From NCBI RefSeq assembly GCF_001434115.1, contig NZ_AZDW01000013.1, forward strand, positions 124,001-188,000: a DNA stretch of 64,000 nucleotides. Direction: 5' to 3'. Origin of the DNA: Levilactobacillus zymae DSM 19395. Its GTDB lineage: Bacteria; Bacillota; Bacilli; Lactobacillales; Lactobacillaceae. The notes under the pieces were generated by a model, which made no database searches, was not told the DNA's origin, and saw only the letters and a list, made by a program, of their open reading frames with translations. This document shows, in pieces, positions 10,126 to 17,386 of this stretch. Made by a program: the position numbers and the translations under genes. Position 1 is the first letter of the stretch, and each line of letters starts with the position of its first letter.

Positions 10126-10147
10126 TTCCCACGGAAGCTTGTGGGAA
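10126..10147. repeat. Short inverted repeat
   Basis: TTCCCAC at 10126-10132 and GTGGGAA at 10141-10147 flank an 8-nt spacer. There is no T-run that would make it a clear terminator for the minus-strand gene ending at 10280. Otherwise 10148-10279 is AT-rich and I see nothing in it. Confidence 0.5.
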
Positions 10148-10279
10148 AAATAAAGTTCCTTCCTAATTCAAACTTGTATAACTCTGAATTCTCTATTTGA
10201 GTCAAAGATGGCATGGCCTTTGATAATCTTTTGTTCTCTAATTGGACCGAGATAAGTCACCAGACTGAAGTTATTAGTA

Positions 10280-10888
10280 TTAGTCACCAACGTATTCAGT
10301 TGAAATTTTGTGCCAAGAACCGTTTTTGTACCGGTATTCGGTCAAGTAATCATGATGAATCCAATCCCATTCGTGTCTTGTAGGGATTAAATGACTGCCA
10401 TATTCAAAAATAACTTTAGATTTTTGAGTGGGACGGTAGTCAGATAGCGTCGAGTGATATTTTTTATCATAGTTTGTGTTCTCGGTGTAGATATTTTTCC
10501 GTGCCTCGATACGGTATCCATGGAAGGAATTATACTTTTTAGTATTGTGTGTACCAACTTTAAACCAATTAGATCCCTTAGCGCTCACTACGTAGGTGTA
10601 GTAACTATTGGAATTGAAACGTCCTGATTGTAGAACCCATGAAAAATCAGTTCCCCAATTCTCCAATTTGTAATGGCTTCCCTTAGGCGCTGTATAGGTT
10701 GCTACTGAGTAACTGTATGCTCTAGGCACAACATTTTTAATTTTTAAGATTTTTACATCACGAGTCATGGTAACCCAATGACCATATCTCCAAAATGGAG
10801 CACTAGCTTGTGCAGTTTTACTAATTGTAGTAACACCACTAAATGAGAACACTATAAGTGTAAATATTAATAATTTATGTTTTTTCAT
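10280..10888 (-). CDS. Secreted protein of unknown function
   Basis: A 202-residue protein with a clear signal peptide: basic KKHK start, hydrophobic core, and a likely AxA cleavage at TAQASA (about residue 30). The mature part is rich in Tyr, Ser, Lys and Trp, has no cysteine, and resembles the repetitive wall-associated modules of lactobacillar surface proteins (VTMTRDVKILKIK... GSHYKLENWG... KGSNWFKV). I see no enzyme motif. The ATG is preceded by AGAGGTAGA. It is the distal gene of three minus-strand secreted-protein genes and is 16 bp downstream of the 128-residue gene, so co-transcription is likely. Base composition is visibly more AT-rich than the flanking core genes. Confidence 0.8.
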   Translation of the reverse strand: MKKHKLLIFTLIVFSFSGVTTISKTAQASAPFWRYGHWVTMTRDVKILKIKNVVPRAYSYSVATYTAPKGSHYKLENWGTDFSWVLQSGRFNSNSYYTYVVSAKGSNWFKVGTHNTKKYNSFHGYRIEARKNIYTENTNYDKKYHSTLSDYRPTQKSKVIFEYGSHLIPTRHEWDWIHHDYLTEYRYKNGSWHKISTEYVGD

Positions 10889-10904
10889 AATCTACCTCTA
10901 TGAA

Positions 10905-11291
10905 TCAATAGCCGCCGTTAGCGTATCGGTAATAGTGGGATTTAGTAACTTTATGGACGGTTGCCATTCCGACTAAACGAATTTTATGGTATCCCACCTT
11001 TTTTAACTTCAAAGTGGGATAAATAGTATCTCCTAGAGTAAAGGTAGTGTGGAATCGATATGTTTTGCCACTCTTTGAAATACTCCTGATATGGTATGAA
11101 TAAACGTCGGCCTGTGGAGCTCCCTCGTGTAGCGTATGCTTCGTTAACCATAGAAGATGATTATCACCAATGTAGTATCCACGCATACTGTGTGGCGTGG
11201 TAGTAGATGCGGAAGCAATTTGAGAGAGACCGGTGACCGTCCCAAAAGAGGCCACTGCTAAAGCAGCCGCAAAGACTTTACTATTTTTCAT
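10905..11291 (-). CDS. Small secreted protein, P-x-S-(L/M)-R family
   Basis: A 128-residue protein with a signal peptide (KNSKVFAAALAVASFGTV..., likely cleavage after IASAS). The mature protein starts with TTTPHSMRGYYIG, comparable to TLPKALRGNW in the gene at 11466 and GTPKSLRKTW in the gene at 43551. It is then rich in basic and aromatic residues and ends KSHYYRYANGGY. No known domain is recognised. It probably shares a transcript with the 202-residue secreted protein downstream. The common N-terminal motif suggests a lineage-specific family of small exported proteins; the function is unknown. Confidence 0.8.
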   Translation of the reverse strand: MKNSKVFAAALAVASFGTVTGLSQIASASTTTPHSMRGYYIGDNHLLWLTKHTLHEGAPQADVYSYHIRSISKSGKTYRFHTTFTLGDTIYPTLKLKKVGYHKIRLVGMATVHKVTKSHYYRYANGGY

Positions 11292-11465
11292 TATTTCCTC
11301 CCACGGAATATGTACTCAGCTTTTAACGTCTTCGGGTGTGGACAAAGTGAAGGTGCGTTTTGTAATTGTATTTATTTAAGTAAATGGAATAATTAAAATG
11401 TTATCAATAAAGCAGAGAAATGTGATCCGATTAGTGACAAATTAATTTGAAAATATGATTGTTGT

Positions 11466-11873
11466 CTATTCGATAGCCTTATGGTGGCTAGTGAAGGTTA
11501 TATAACCCTTTATTCTAAGCGTATTTTTAGTTCTTTTAAAAGTATCAATGTGATAGTGAATGCCGCCCATGTCTGTTGTTGTGTGGACCTTATAAATTCC
11601 ATGTCCTTTACTTACGACATATCGCACCTTTTCAGGGCATGTATCCTGTTGAGTTCTTCCCGTCCAAAAGCTGTGTTTGGCTCCATGATAAATATCGGCA
11701 TTTTCGTAAGCAAAACTACCATGAATATATACCCAGCTGCGGTGGCGCTTCCAATTTCCCCGAAGGGCCTTGGGCAATGTTGAATAGACCTTTGCATTTG
11801 CGGTAACTGGTGTGGTTACTAGGATTAAACTAAGTGAGAGCATTCCTAAACCGATTGTCAAAATTTTTTTCAT
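11466..11873 (-). CDS. Small secreted protein, P-x-(S/A)-L-R family
   Basis: A 135-residue protein with a signal peptide (MKKILTIGLG..., likely cleavage at ANAKV). The mature start carries STLPKALRGNWKRHRSWVY, then a His/Tyr/Thr-rich region with repeated short strands (IYKVHTT, HYHIDTF, TLRIKGYITF) suggesting a small beta-rich or lipocalin-like fold; the fold is a guess. It lies 174 bp upstream of the next secreted gene on the same strand, so it may have its own transcript. AT-rich like its neighbours. No functional motif recognised. Confidence 0.78.
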   Translation of the reverse strand: MKKILTIGLGMLSLSLILVTTPVTANAKVYSTLPKALRGNWKRHRSWVYIHGSFAYENADIYHGAKHSFWTGRTQQDTCPEKVRYVVSKGHGIYKVHTTTDMGGIHYHIDTFKRTKNTLRIKGYITFTSHHKAIE

Positions 11874-12212
11874 GTTAGTACCTCCAAGTTATGTACAGTT
11901 AAAATATTATCACTACCGGAAATGATATAGTAGATTTAACATTTAAAAAATTGTTTATATTCAGAATTATAAGTTTGACTAGTGGTTCATCAGATCCCCC
12001 GGATTATACTTGAAGTTTTTAAAACAGATAAGAAATCTATTTAACATAACAAAAATTATATCAAGTTAAAATTGAATTTGCTCAGGATAGAGTTCAAGCT
12101 TGCAAGCGTTAGGCGAGCTTAGTAAACTGTACTTAAAAGCGTTGCTCTGATCAAGTTCATGTAAAACCGAGAATTGTGAATTTTGAAATGCCGGTATGAT
12201 GGGATTTCTTTA
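11874..12212 (+). other. AT-rich non-coding region, probable CRISPR leader
   Basis: About 340 bp with no credible gene, strongly AT-rich. The part next to the array contains a possible promoter: TTGTGA at 12174-12179 and TATGAT at 12195-12200 with 15 bp spacing. This would start transcription just before the first repeat at 12213. Its position relative to the degenerate last repeat fits a leader. Confidence 0.5.
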
Positions 12213-12362
12213 GTATTCCCCACATGTGTGGGGGTGATTCCACCTCTATGAAGTGATCTGCGGGTGTGCATACGTATTCCCCACACGTGTGGGGGTGATT
12301 CCGGCCATGAACGCTTCCTGTGGAATATCCACGCGTATTCCCCACACATGTGGGGGGAAACC
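12213..12362 (+). CRISPR. Type I-E-like CRISPR array: 3 repeats, 2 spacers, no cas genes nearby
   Basis: Repeats begin at 12213, 12274 and 12335, an exact 61-bp period. The repeat is 29 bp: GTATTCCCCACAC, then GTGTGGGGGTGATTCC, with a CCCCACAC/GTGTGGGG stem as in lactobacillar type I-E arrays. Repeat 1 differs from repeat 2 by one base (T for C at position 13). Repeat 3 has a changed 3' end (GGGGAAACCC), the usual sign of the leader-distal terminal repeat, so the array reads on the plus strand. The two spacers are 32 bp each (12242-12273 and 12303-12334). No cas1, cas2, cas3 or Cascade gene is present anywhere in the window. Confidence 0.93.
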
Positions 12363-12519
12363 CTAATTGTTATTATCATCCTGCTCGACGCAGATGGTTT
12401 CAGATAATTGAGTGACTGAACCCTCCGAACGGGTTGAGTGTCTAACCATGGCCCACCTTAACTAAGCTCGTTATAATGATCCTAATGTAACGGCGAACTT
12501 AGATTAGGGGGGAGAGCCT
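12363..12519 (+). other. Non-coding stretch with inverted repeat and possible -10
   Basis: Between the array and the next gene lie nested arms: ATGGTT..AGA with TCTAACCAT (about 12392-12450) enclosing AACCC/GGGTT. TATAAT at 12472-12477 is a probable -10 for the 90-residue gene, with no good -35. Confidence 0.4.
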
Positions 12520-12792
12520 ATGCTGGGGTATGTTCTAGGTCGTGATGGGGATATTCACGACTTTATTGAAACCTTAAAACGGGTGCACGGTGAGCTAGAG
12601 TACGATGAGATTCGACTAATGCGCGAGTTGATCGAGCTAACGGCCCATCCGGGAAACGTTGTTAACATGGCCGAGAAGCTCAATCTAACCTCCGTCGAGT
12701 TGAGTGACTATCTGCAACATCTCCGAGCCTGTGGGTTAATTGACTATTGGTCCGAAAAGTCTTCCAAACCGTTAAGTAAGTCTGTTATCTGA
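12520..12792 (+). CDS. Small putative winged-helix protein
   Basis: A 90-residue protein with no firm family match. The centre (residues about 27-78) looks like a winged-helix DNA-binding unit: a helical EIRLMRELIELTAHPG, then NMAEKLNLTSVELSDYLQHLRACGLI, which has the helix-turn-helix spacing of MarR/ArsR-type folds. It could be a small transcription factor, but this is inference from pattern. ATG 12520 follows AGGGGGGAGAG. Single-gene unit with a shared downstream hairpin. The surrounding genes are also small and uncharacterised. Confidence 0.65.
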   Translation: MLGYVLGRDGDIHDFIETLKRVHGELEYDEIRLMRELIELTAHPGNVVNMAEKLNLTSVELSDYLQHLRACGLIDYWSEKSSKPLSKSVI

Positions 12793-12796
12793 ATAG

Positions 12797-12834
12797 AAAA
12801 AGGGCCGCCGTTCGCGTGAACAGCGGCCCTTTGT
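12797..12834. terminator. Bidirectional terminator between convergent small genes
   Basis: Stem AAAGGGCCGC.GTTC / GAAC.GCGGCCCTTT with a GCGT loop. The T-run is better on the minus strand (read after the stem as TTTTTC), so it probably mainly serves the gene at 12841-13047, while also ending the 90-residue gene. Confidence 0.85.
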
Positions 12835-12840
12835 GGCCTT

Positions 12841-13047
12841 TCAATGTCGATGAATTTCTAGTGTTAACGACCGAGGAGCGTGCCCGCGGACTTTGTAGGT
12901 AGCGAGATTTTCGGTGTCCGCCTGAGCCAACTGTTTGGCAAAATCCTTGGCTTGATCGTCCTCGATGCCTTCCAAACTATAAGTCCGGGTCCAGCGAGCC
13001 GAAATTTGACGGACTTTGGTTAAGACAGGTTGAATTAAATTATCCAT
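12841..13047 (-). CDS. Small hypothetical protein
   Basis: A 68-residue soluble protein: ARWTRTYSLEGIEDDQAKDFAKQLAQADTENLATYKVRGH. I do not recognise a family. It has mixed alpha/beta character and no signal peptide or membrane segment. The ATG has a GGAGG ribosome site 8 nt upstream. It follows the 121-residue gene on the same strand by 44 bp, so the two may be co-transcribed. Confidence 0.7.
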   Translation of the reverse strand: MDNLIQPVLTKVRQISARWTRTYSLEGIEDDQAKDFAKQLAQADTENLATYKVRGHAPRSLTLEIHRH

Positions 13048-13091
13048 TAATTAAGCCTCCTGAGTACCCTTTAAGAATAATATGCTAGGGA

Positions 13092-13457
13092 CTAACCCTC
13101 GCGGTTGGCGTCTTCTTCCAGTTCCAGCCAGATGGTCAGCGGGGACGGAATGTAGTCGGGCCACGCCTCCATTTTTTTCGCGCAACGGTCCAAAATATGA
13201 CTTTGACCGTCGGCGTCCATGTCGGCAAAGACCGCTAAGGCGACCGGATTATCACTAAGATCGGTCATTAACGTTGGGACAGCATGCTTCCATTCCTCGA
13301 GGAGGTCTTGGTAAATGACGATACGGCGCGCTTGTGCGATAGCGGCATCCACCCCGGCGAGGTGTAATTGCTTGATCAGCCGGTCGTATTCGTTAAAAAC
13401 GGCCGTTTGGGCCCGTTGCCAATCGGTTTTGGTGAAGGTTACTTTCTCTTCTCTCAT
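13092..13457 (-). CDS. Hypothetical soluble protein
   Basis: A 121-residue, Trp- and Asp-rich, probably helical protein: TKTDWQRAQTAVFNEYDRL, then VIYQDLLEEWKHAVPTLM. No family recognised. The ATG is preceded by AGAGGGA at 9 nt spacing. It is upstream of the 68-residue gene on the minus strand. There is no signal peptide or membrane segment, so a cytosolic role is likely. Confidence 0.75.
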   Translation of the reverse strand: MREEKVTFTKTDWQRAQTAVFNEYDRLIKQLHLAGVDAAIAQARRIVIYQDLLEEWKHAVPTLMTDLSDNPVALAVFADMDADGQSHILDRCAKKMEAWPDYIPSPLTIWLELEEDANREG

Positions 13458-13589
13458 GGTCGAATTCCCTCTTTAACAGTTATGTAGCGTTTTGGTAAAA
13501 CCCGTAAAGTTCCAAGTCCTACAATAGTATAGCATTTTAGCGCGAAATAGATAGCGTTGATTGGGAGTGGCCGTGCGGGGTGTTGTCGA

Positions 13590-13967
13590 CTAGTGCTCGT
13601 CTTTCTTTAGCAGGTCGACGATTTCCTTGAGGTACTTTTCTTCGGCAGAAGGTTCATCGGCCGCCTCGTCGTCCTTGGGAGCGGGCAACAAGTGGTTCAA
13701 GAACTTGACCAGTAAAAATACCACGAAGGCGATGATCAGGAAGTTGATCACGGAGTTAATGAAGGCCCCGTAACGAAAATGCGCGTCACCGACCGTGAAG
13801 ACCAGGTTGGAAAAGTCGATACTGCCCACGAAGATTCCCAACAGCGGGTTGATCAGGTTCTTGACCAGCGAATTCACGATGGCGGTGAAGGCAGCCCCGA
13901 CGATAACCCCGACGGCTAAGTCCATCACGTTACCCCGGGCGATAAATTCTTTAAATTCTTTGAGCAT
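13590..13967 (-). CDS. mscL: Large-conductance mechanosensitive channel MscL
   Basis: Membrane channel of 125 residues that opens under hypo-osmotic shock to release solutes. The N-terminus [23 protein letters not shown] is the amphipathic helix plus the first, gating transmembrane helix. The second helix is [16 protein letters not shown] (about residues 72-90). The tail is acidic and ends with the cytoplasmic helical bundle [12 protein letters not shown]. The length is usual for Gram-positive MscL. Monocistronic on the minus strand; I see no strong terminator after it. Confidence 0.97.
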   Translation of the reverse strand: MLKEFKEFIARGNVMDLAVGVIVGAAFTAIVNSLVKNLINPLLGIFVGSIDFSNLVFTVGDAHFRYGAFINSVINFLIIAFVVFLLVKFLNHLLPAPKDDEAADEPSAEEKYLKEIVDLLKKDEH

Positions 13968-14196
13968 AAAGTGAAACCTCCCTTATTAATAACTTAATTC
14001 TTAACGATTTAGCGCGAAAATGCAACCTAAACGCAAGGAAGATGGGGATTGGTGCTTAGAAATTGGGCGGTCGAACGGTGACAAGCGACGATCATTTAAC
14101 GTGGCAATGACTAAACGATTAGGTACGAAAAGACTAGAGAGCCACGAGACGTTCCCGTATAGTAAAGGTAACCTTTCAAAACAGGAGTGACCAACT

Positions 14197-14463
14197 ATGG
14201 CAGTGGATAAATGGCCCATTGATCCCGAACTGATTGACGACGACTTGGAAAATATTTTAGACTTTGAGGCGCGCCTATTGTGCATCATCGGCAGCCCCTT
14301 GACCGACCAGGAGATTGCGGAAGCCGCTACGATTCCGGTGGCCATCATTACGGCCATTCGGCAGCAGGAAGTGGATTACCACGACATGAAATTGACCGAT
14401 GCGCTGGCCCTAGACGAAGTGTACGAACTGGCCCAGGAAGCCTACGATGAACCGACGTCTTAA
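14197..14463 (+). CDS. Small acidic hypothetical protein
   Basis: An 88-residue, very acidic protein (DPELIDDDLENILDFEARLL) with a possible helix-turn-helix-like stretch GSPLTDQEIAEAATIPVAIITAIRQQ. It is a lactobacillar hypothetical of unknown role, perhaps a small DNA-binding or adaptor protein; this is weak inference. The ATG has CAGGAG upstream, and TATAGT at about 14158 may be its -10. A strong hairpin follows. Confidence 0.7.
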   Translation: MAVDKWPIDPELIDDDLENILDFEARLLCIIGSPLTDQEIAEAATIPVAIITAIRQQEVDYHDMKLTDALALDEVYELAQEAYDEPTS

Positions 14464-14837
14464 TGAAAGAAAATAGTCGTCAGCTTGCGAAGTAAAAGCT
14501 TAGCCTAAACCGGGTCGCTACGATTAATTTCATAGCGACCCGGTTTCATCGACGCTGCTCACGTCATATTTTTAGTTTCTTGCAGTCACGGTATTTTGAG
14601 TAATTATGGATTCCTAATTTCATCCAACGGTGGTATAATGTAAGTGGTTTCACAAACTGAAATTAACGGTAAAACTCGCTTTCAGCGGGGCTACTGGGGA
14701 ATCTCTAGTCAGATTGCTTGCATTTTAGGGTGAAATCTATTATTATAGTGAATTGATACATTTTCAAGCGGTTAGACAACCGAAACGGCACTCACCGTTA
14801 ACCAAACCGAGTAGATTGTCATTAGGAGGTGATTACC
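14464..14837 (+). other. Long intergenic region: hairpin, promoters and leader
   Basis: This holds a hairpin ending the previous gene (AAACCGGGTCGCTA / TAGCGACCCGGTTT, 14507-14546, no T-run). It then has TATAAT at 14634 with a poor -35, a CTGAAA/TTTCAG dyad (14657-14685), and a better promoter, TTGCAT (14718-14723) with TATTAT (14741-14746) at 17 bp. Two small hairpins (GGTT/AACC, AACGG/CCGTT) follow near 14770-14805. No gene is seen inside. Confidence 0.5.
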
Positions 14838-15155
14838 ATGCTGAGTCGAACTAAGGAATATTTACGGCAACATAATTATCGTTATGAAAAGTCGTACATT
14901 CGGCCATTGATGGCGCCAGAGAGCGTCTACGTCTTTAAATTTGGCCGTCATTCGCTCAATAATCGGGTAATCATTCGCTATGGTCATACGTGGACTGGGC
15001 GTCAGCGAATTAACGAGATTGATTTGCGACTGCACAAACAAAAGCATCCCCGGGTGTTCCAAAATGAAGCGGATATGCTCGATTATTTAGAGACGCATCT
15101 TGCCCGCCGGGAGCAAAAACAGGCTGACCATCCGACCGATACCGAAAAGGTCTAA
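14838..15155 (+). CDS. Hypothetical basic protein
   Basis: A 105-residue, basic, aromatic-rich soluble protein: REYLRQHNYRYEKSY is approximated by its opening, followed by VYVFKFGRHSLNNRVIIRYGHTW. No family recognised. The ATG at 14838 is the start because TAGGAGGTGA lies 5-8 nt upstream; the in-frame GTG at 14829 overlaps that ribosome site. It has an unusually long upstream region with two promoter candidates, suggesting regulated expression, and is closed by a strong terminator before prmA. Confidence 0.75.
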   Translation: MLSRTKEYLRQHNYRYEKSYIRPLMAPESVYVFKFGRHSLNNRVIIRYGHTWTGRQRINEIDLRLHKQKHPRVFQNEADMLDYLETHLARREQKQADHPTDTEKV

Positions 15156-15187
15156 GGTTGGTTCCATTAATTTTAAGGGCTAATGGG

Positions 15188-15225
15188 AAGCCGGCGACAA
15201 CGTTACATTGTCGCTGGCTTTTTTC
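15188..15225 (+). terminator. Terminator before prmA
   Basis: 13-bp stem AAGCCGGCGACAA / TTGTCGCTGGCTT, 7-nt loop, T-run after it. Confidence 0.93.
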
Positions 15226-15247
15226 AGTTTAAGGAGGAAATTTTACG

Positions 15248-16198
15248 ATGCAATGGACAGAAGTGAGCGTCATTACCACCAACGAAGCGGTGGAAGCCGT
15301 CAGCAACATCCTACAAGAGGCGGGGGCCAGCGGCGTTAAGATCGACGACGCGGCCGATTACGAACACCTGAAGCCGGGCAAATACGGTGAAATCGTGGAC
15401 CTGAAAACGATCCCACACCGGACCAGTGGGGCGGAGATTACCGCCTACTATCCGGAAACCGTCTTTATCCCCGAGATCTTGCCGACCATTAAGCAGCGGG
15501 TCAGTGGGCTGAGCCAATTCGGCTTGGACCCGTCGCCGGCCACGGTCACCTCGCAGGCGGTCGCTGATGAAAGTTGGGCTACGGCCTGGCAGAAATACTA
15601 CCATCCGGTCCGGGTCACCCGCTATCTGACGGTGACGCCCAGCTGGGAAAACTACCAACCGGTACAGGCCGACGAACACGTGATTCGTTTGGATCCGGGG
15701 ATGGCCTTCGGGACCGGGACACACCCGACCACGGTCTTATCGTTGACCGAACTGGAAATGGTGGTTCGCGGTGGCGAGAGCATGTACGACGTGGGGACCG
15801 GTTCCGGTGTCCTGAGCATCGCGGCTAAGTATCTGGGGGTCGATCAAATCAAGGCTTTTGACCTCGACGACGTGGCGGTCCGGTCGGCGAAGACCAACCT
15901 GGATCTCAACCCCATCGCCCAAGACGTGGTGGCCGCACCGAACGATCTGTTGAACGGGATTCACCAACCGGTCGATTTAGTGGTGGCCAACATTTTAGCG
16001 GAAATCATCGTGCCGCTGGTACCGCAAGCCTGGGAGAACCTCCAACCCGGGGGCCACTTCCTAACGTCGGGCATCATCGCCGACAAATTAGACACGGTGG
16101 TTGCCGCCCAAGAAAAGCAGGGCTTCATCATCGATAACGTCTTACAGATGAAGGATTGGCGCGGCGTCATTGCCCACAAGCCCACGGAGGACGAATAA
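15248..16198 (+). CDS. prmA: Ribosomal protein L11 methyltransferase PrmA
   Basis: SAM-dependent enzyme of 316 residues that methylates ribosomal protein L11. An N-terminal L11-recognition domain covers about residues 1-110. The class I methyltransferase core has the SAM loop [14 protein letters not shown] (about residues 179-192), the acidic loop DLDDVAV, and [13 protein letters not shown]. The start follows AAGGAGG at 8-11 nt. First gene of a cluster with rsmE (3 bp gap), typical of the prmA-rsmE-rel-dtd order in lactobacilli. Confidence 0.96.
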   Translation: MQWTEVSVITTNEAVEAVSNILQEAGASGVKIDDAADYEHLKPGKYGEIVDLKTIPHRTSGAEITAYYPETVFIPEILPTIKQRVSGLSQFGLDPSPATVTSQAVADESWATAWQKYYHPVRVTRYLTVTPSWENYQPVQADEHVIRLDPGMAFGTGTHPTTVLSLTELEMVVRGGESMYDVGTGSGVLSIAAKYLGVDQIKAFDLDDVAVRSAKTNLDLNPIAQDVVAAPNDLLNGIHQPVDLVVANILAEIIVPLVPQAWENLQPGGHFLTSGIIADKLDTVVAAQEKQGFIIDNVLQMKDWRGVIAHKPTEDE

Positions 16199-16201
16199 GC
16201 C

Positions 16202-16942
16202 ATGCAACGATATTTCTTAGACGTCACCGGGCAAGACGGCCAAACGGTGACCCTGCCGGAAACCGTCACGCACCACTGGGTCACGGTGTTACGCGCGCAG
16301 GTCGGGGACACGGCCGAGTTCGTGGATCACACGGCACACCTGTTTCACGGTCAGCTGCTGGCCGTAACCGACCGGCAAGCCACGGTGCAACTCACGGCCG
16401 TGGCCACGCCCGCCGTGGAGCTCCCGGTCCATACGGTGATTGCCTGTGGCTTACCAAAACAGGAAAAAGCGGAATGGATCACCCAGAAGGCCACCGAAAT
16501 GGGCGTCGATCAGATCATCTTCTACGCGGGAGATTGGTCGGTCGCCAAGTGGCAGGGCAACAAGGTCGCTAAAAAGTTGGCCCGGTTGACTAAGGTGGCA
16601 AACGGGGCGGCCGAACAGTCGCACCGGTTAGTGCGGCCCACGGTCAGTTACCTGCCTAACTTAGCGGCGGTCTTAAAGACCTCGAACGACTGTCCGTTAC
16701 TGGCCTACGAGGAATCCGCCAAGCAGGGCGAACACAGTGCGTTAACACAGCGATTAACGGCCATGACGCCCGGACAGACGGTTTTGGCCATCTTCGGGCC
16801 CGAGGGCGGCATCAGTCCGGCCGAGGTCCAGACCGCCCAGGCGGCTGGGGCCACATTGGTGGGGTTGGGGCCCCGCATTTTACGGACCGAAACGGCACCG
16901 TTGTACTTTTTGGCAGCCGCATCGACCCTTTGGGAGTTGTAA
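16202..16942 (+). CDS. rsmE: 16S rRNA (uracil1498-N3)-methyltransferase RsmE
   Basis: SPOUT-class methyltransferase of 246 residues that methylates U1498 in the 30S decoding region. An N-terminal PUA-like domain starts MQRYFLD. The C-terminal trefoil-knot motifs are FGPEGGISPAEV and LGPRILRTETAPLY, the SAM-binding signature of the family. The ATG follows the prmA stop by 3 bp, so translation is probably coupled. Confidence 0.96.
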   Translation: MQRYFLDVTGQDGQTVTLPETVTHHWVTVLRAQVGDTAEFVDHTAHLFHGQLLAVTDRQATVQLTAVATPAVELPVHTVIACGLPKQEKAEWITQKATEMGVDQIIFYAGDWSVAKWQGNKVAKKLARLTKVANGAAEQSHRLVRPTVSYLPNLAAVLKTSNDCPLLAYEESAKQGEHSALTQRLTAMTPGQTVLAIFGPEGGISPAEVQTAQAAGATLVGLGPRILRTETAPLYFLAAASTLWEL

Positions 16943-17021
16943 CCCGCGCGGAGCAGATGAAATCCCCGTGAAAACATGCTAAAATGGTTGCAATCATAAA
17001 GAGAGTAAAGGTGAAGGTTGG

Positions 17022-17369
17022 ATGGCATTTTTGGAAAAGATGGGTTGGCGCTACTGGCTCACGGGGCTGATCATGGGCATCGTGTTGCCGGCACTGGCGA
17101 CCCTGCTGAATATTAGTACGGTCATGCGGTTTGGGGGCCTGCTGTTAGTGATTAACGGGGGCGTCGCCATTGCCGTGGGCCGGTTGGTCGCGTTAAAGGC
17201 GCGGCCAATGTGGCTGTTATTAGTGCTCCCCGCGTTGTACTTAGTGGGGGCGTACGGCTTTTTACCCGCGTATACGCGGTACTTTGCGTTAGTCTACCTG
17301 TGTGTGTCCTATCTGGCGTACGGCTTGACAGCAACCACGCAAACAACACAATCAGAATCTAAAAATTAA
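17022..17369 (+). CDS. Small integral membrane protein of unknown function
   Basis: A 115-residue protein with four hydrophobic segments (about residues 12-30, 35-55, 60-78 and 85-103) and a short polar Thr/Ser-rich tail. No named family recognised. It sits between rsmE and rel and ends about 17 bp before the rel start, so it is probably co-transcribed with rel. Its position in a translation/stringent-response cluster does not by itself suggest a function. Confidence 0.8.
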   Translation: MAFLEKMGWRYWLTGLIMGIVLPALATLLNISTVMRFGGLLLVINGGVAIAVGRLVALKARPMWLLLVLPALYLVGAYGFLPAYTRYFALVYLCVSYLAYGLTATTQTTQSESKN

Positions 17370-17386
17370 GGGTGGTGGCGTCCAAT

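Noticed and set aside
11481-11806. Plus-strand frames antisense to the secreted-protein gene at 11466-11873
   Set aside because: No ribosome site; the minus-strand frame has a clear signal peptide and ribosome site.
12119-12379. Minus-strand reading frames of 86 and 62 codons over the CRISPR array
   Set aside because: They translate the repeats (strings like SPPHVWGI and HPHTCGEY) and are a well-known artefact of type I-E repeats, not genes.
14001-14357. Minus-strand 118-codon frame opposite the small acidic protein
   Set aside because: It overlaps the mscL upstream region and the 88-residue gene and lacks a start signal; the plus-strand gene is better supported.
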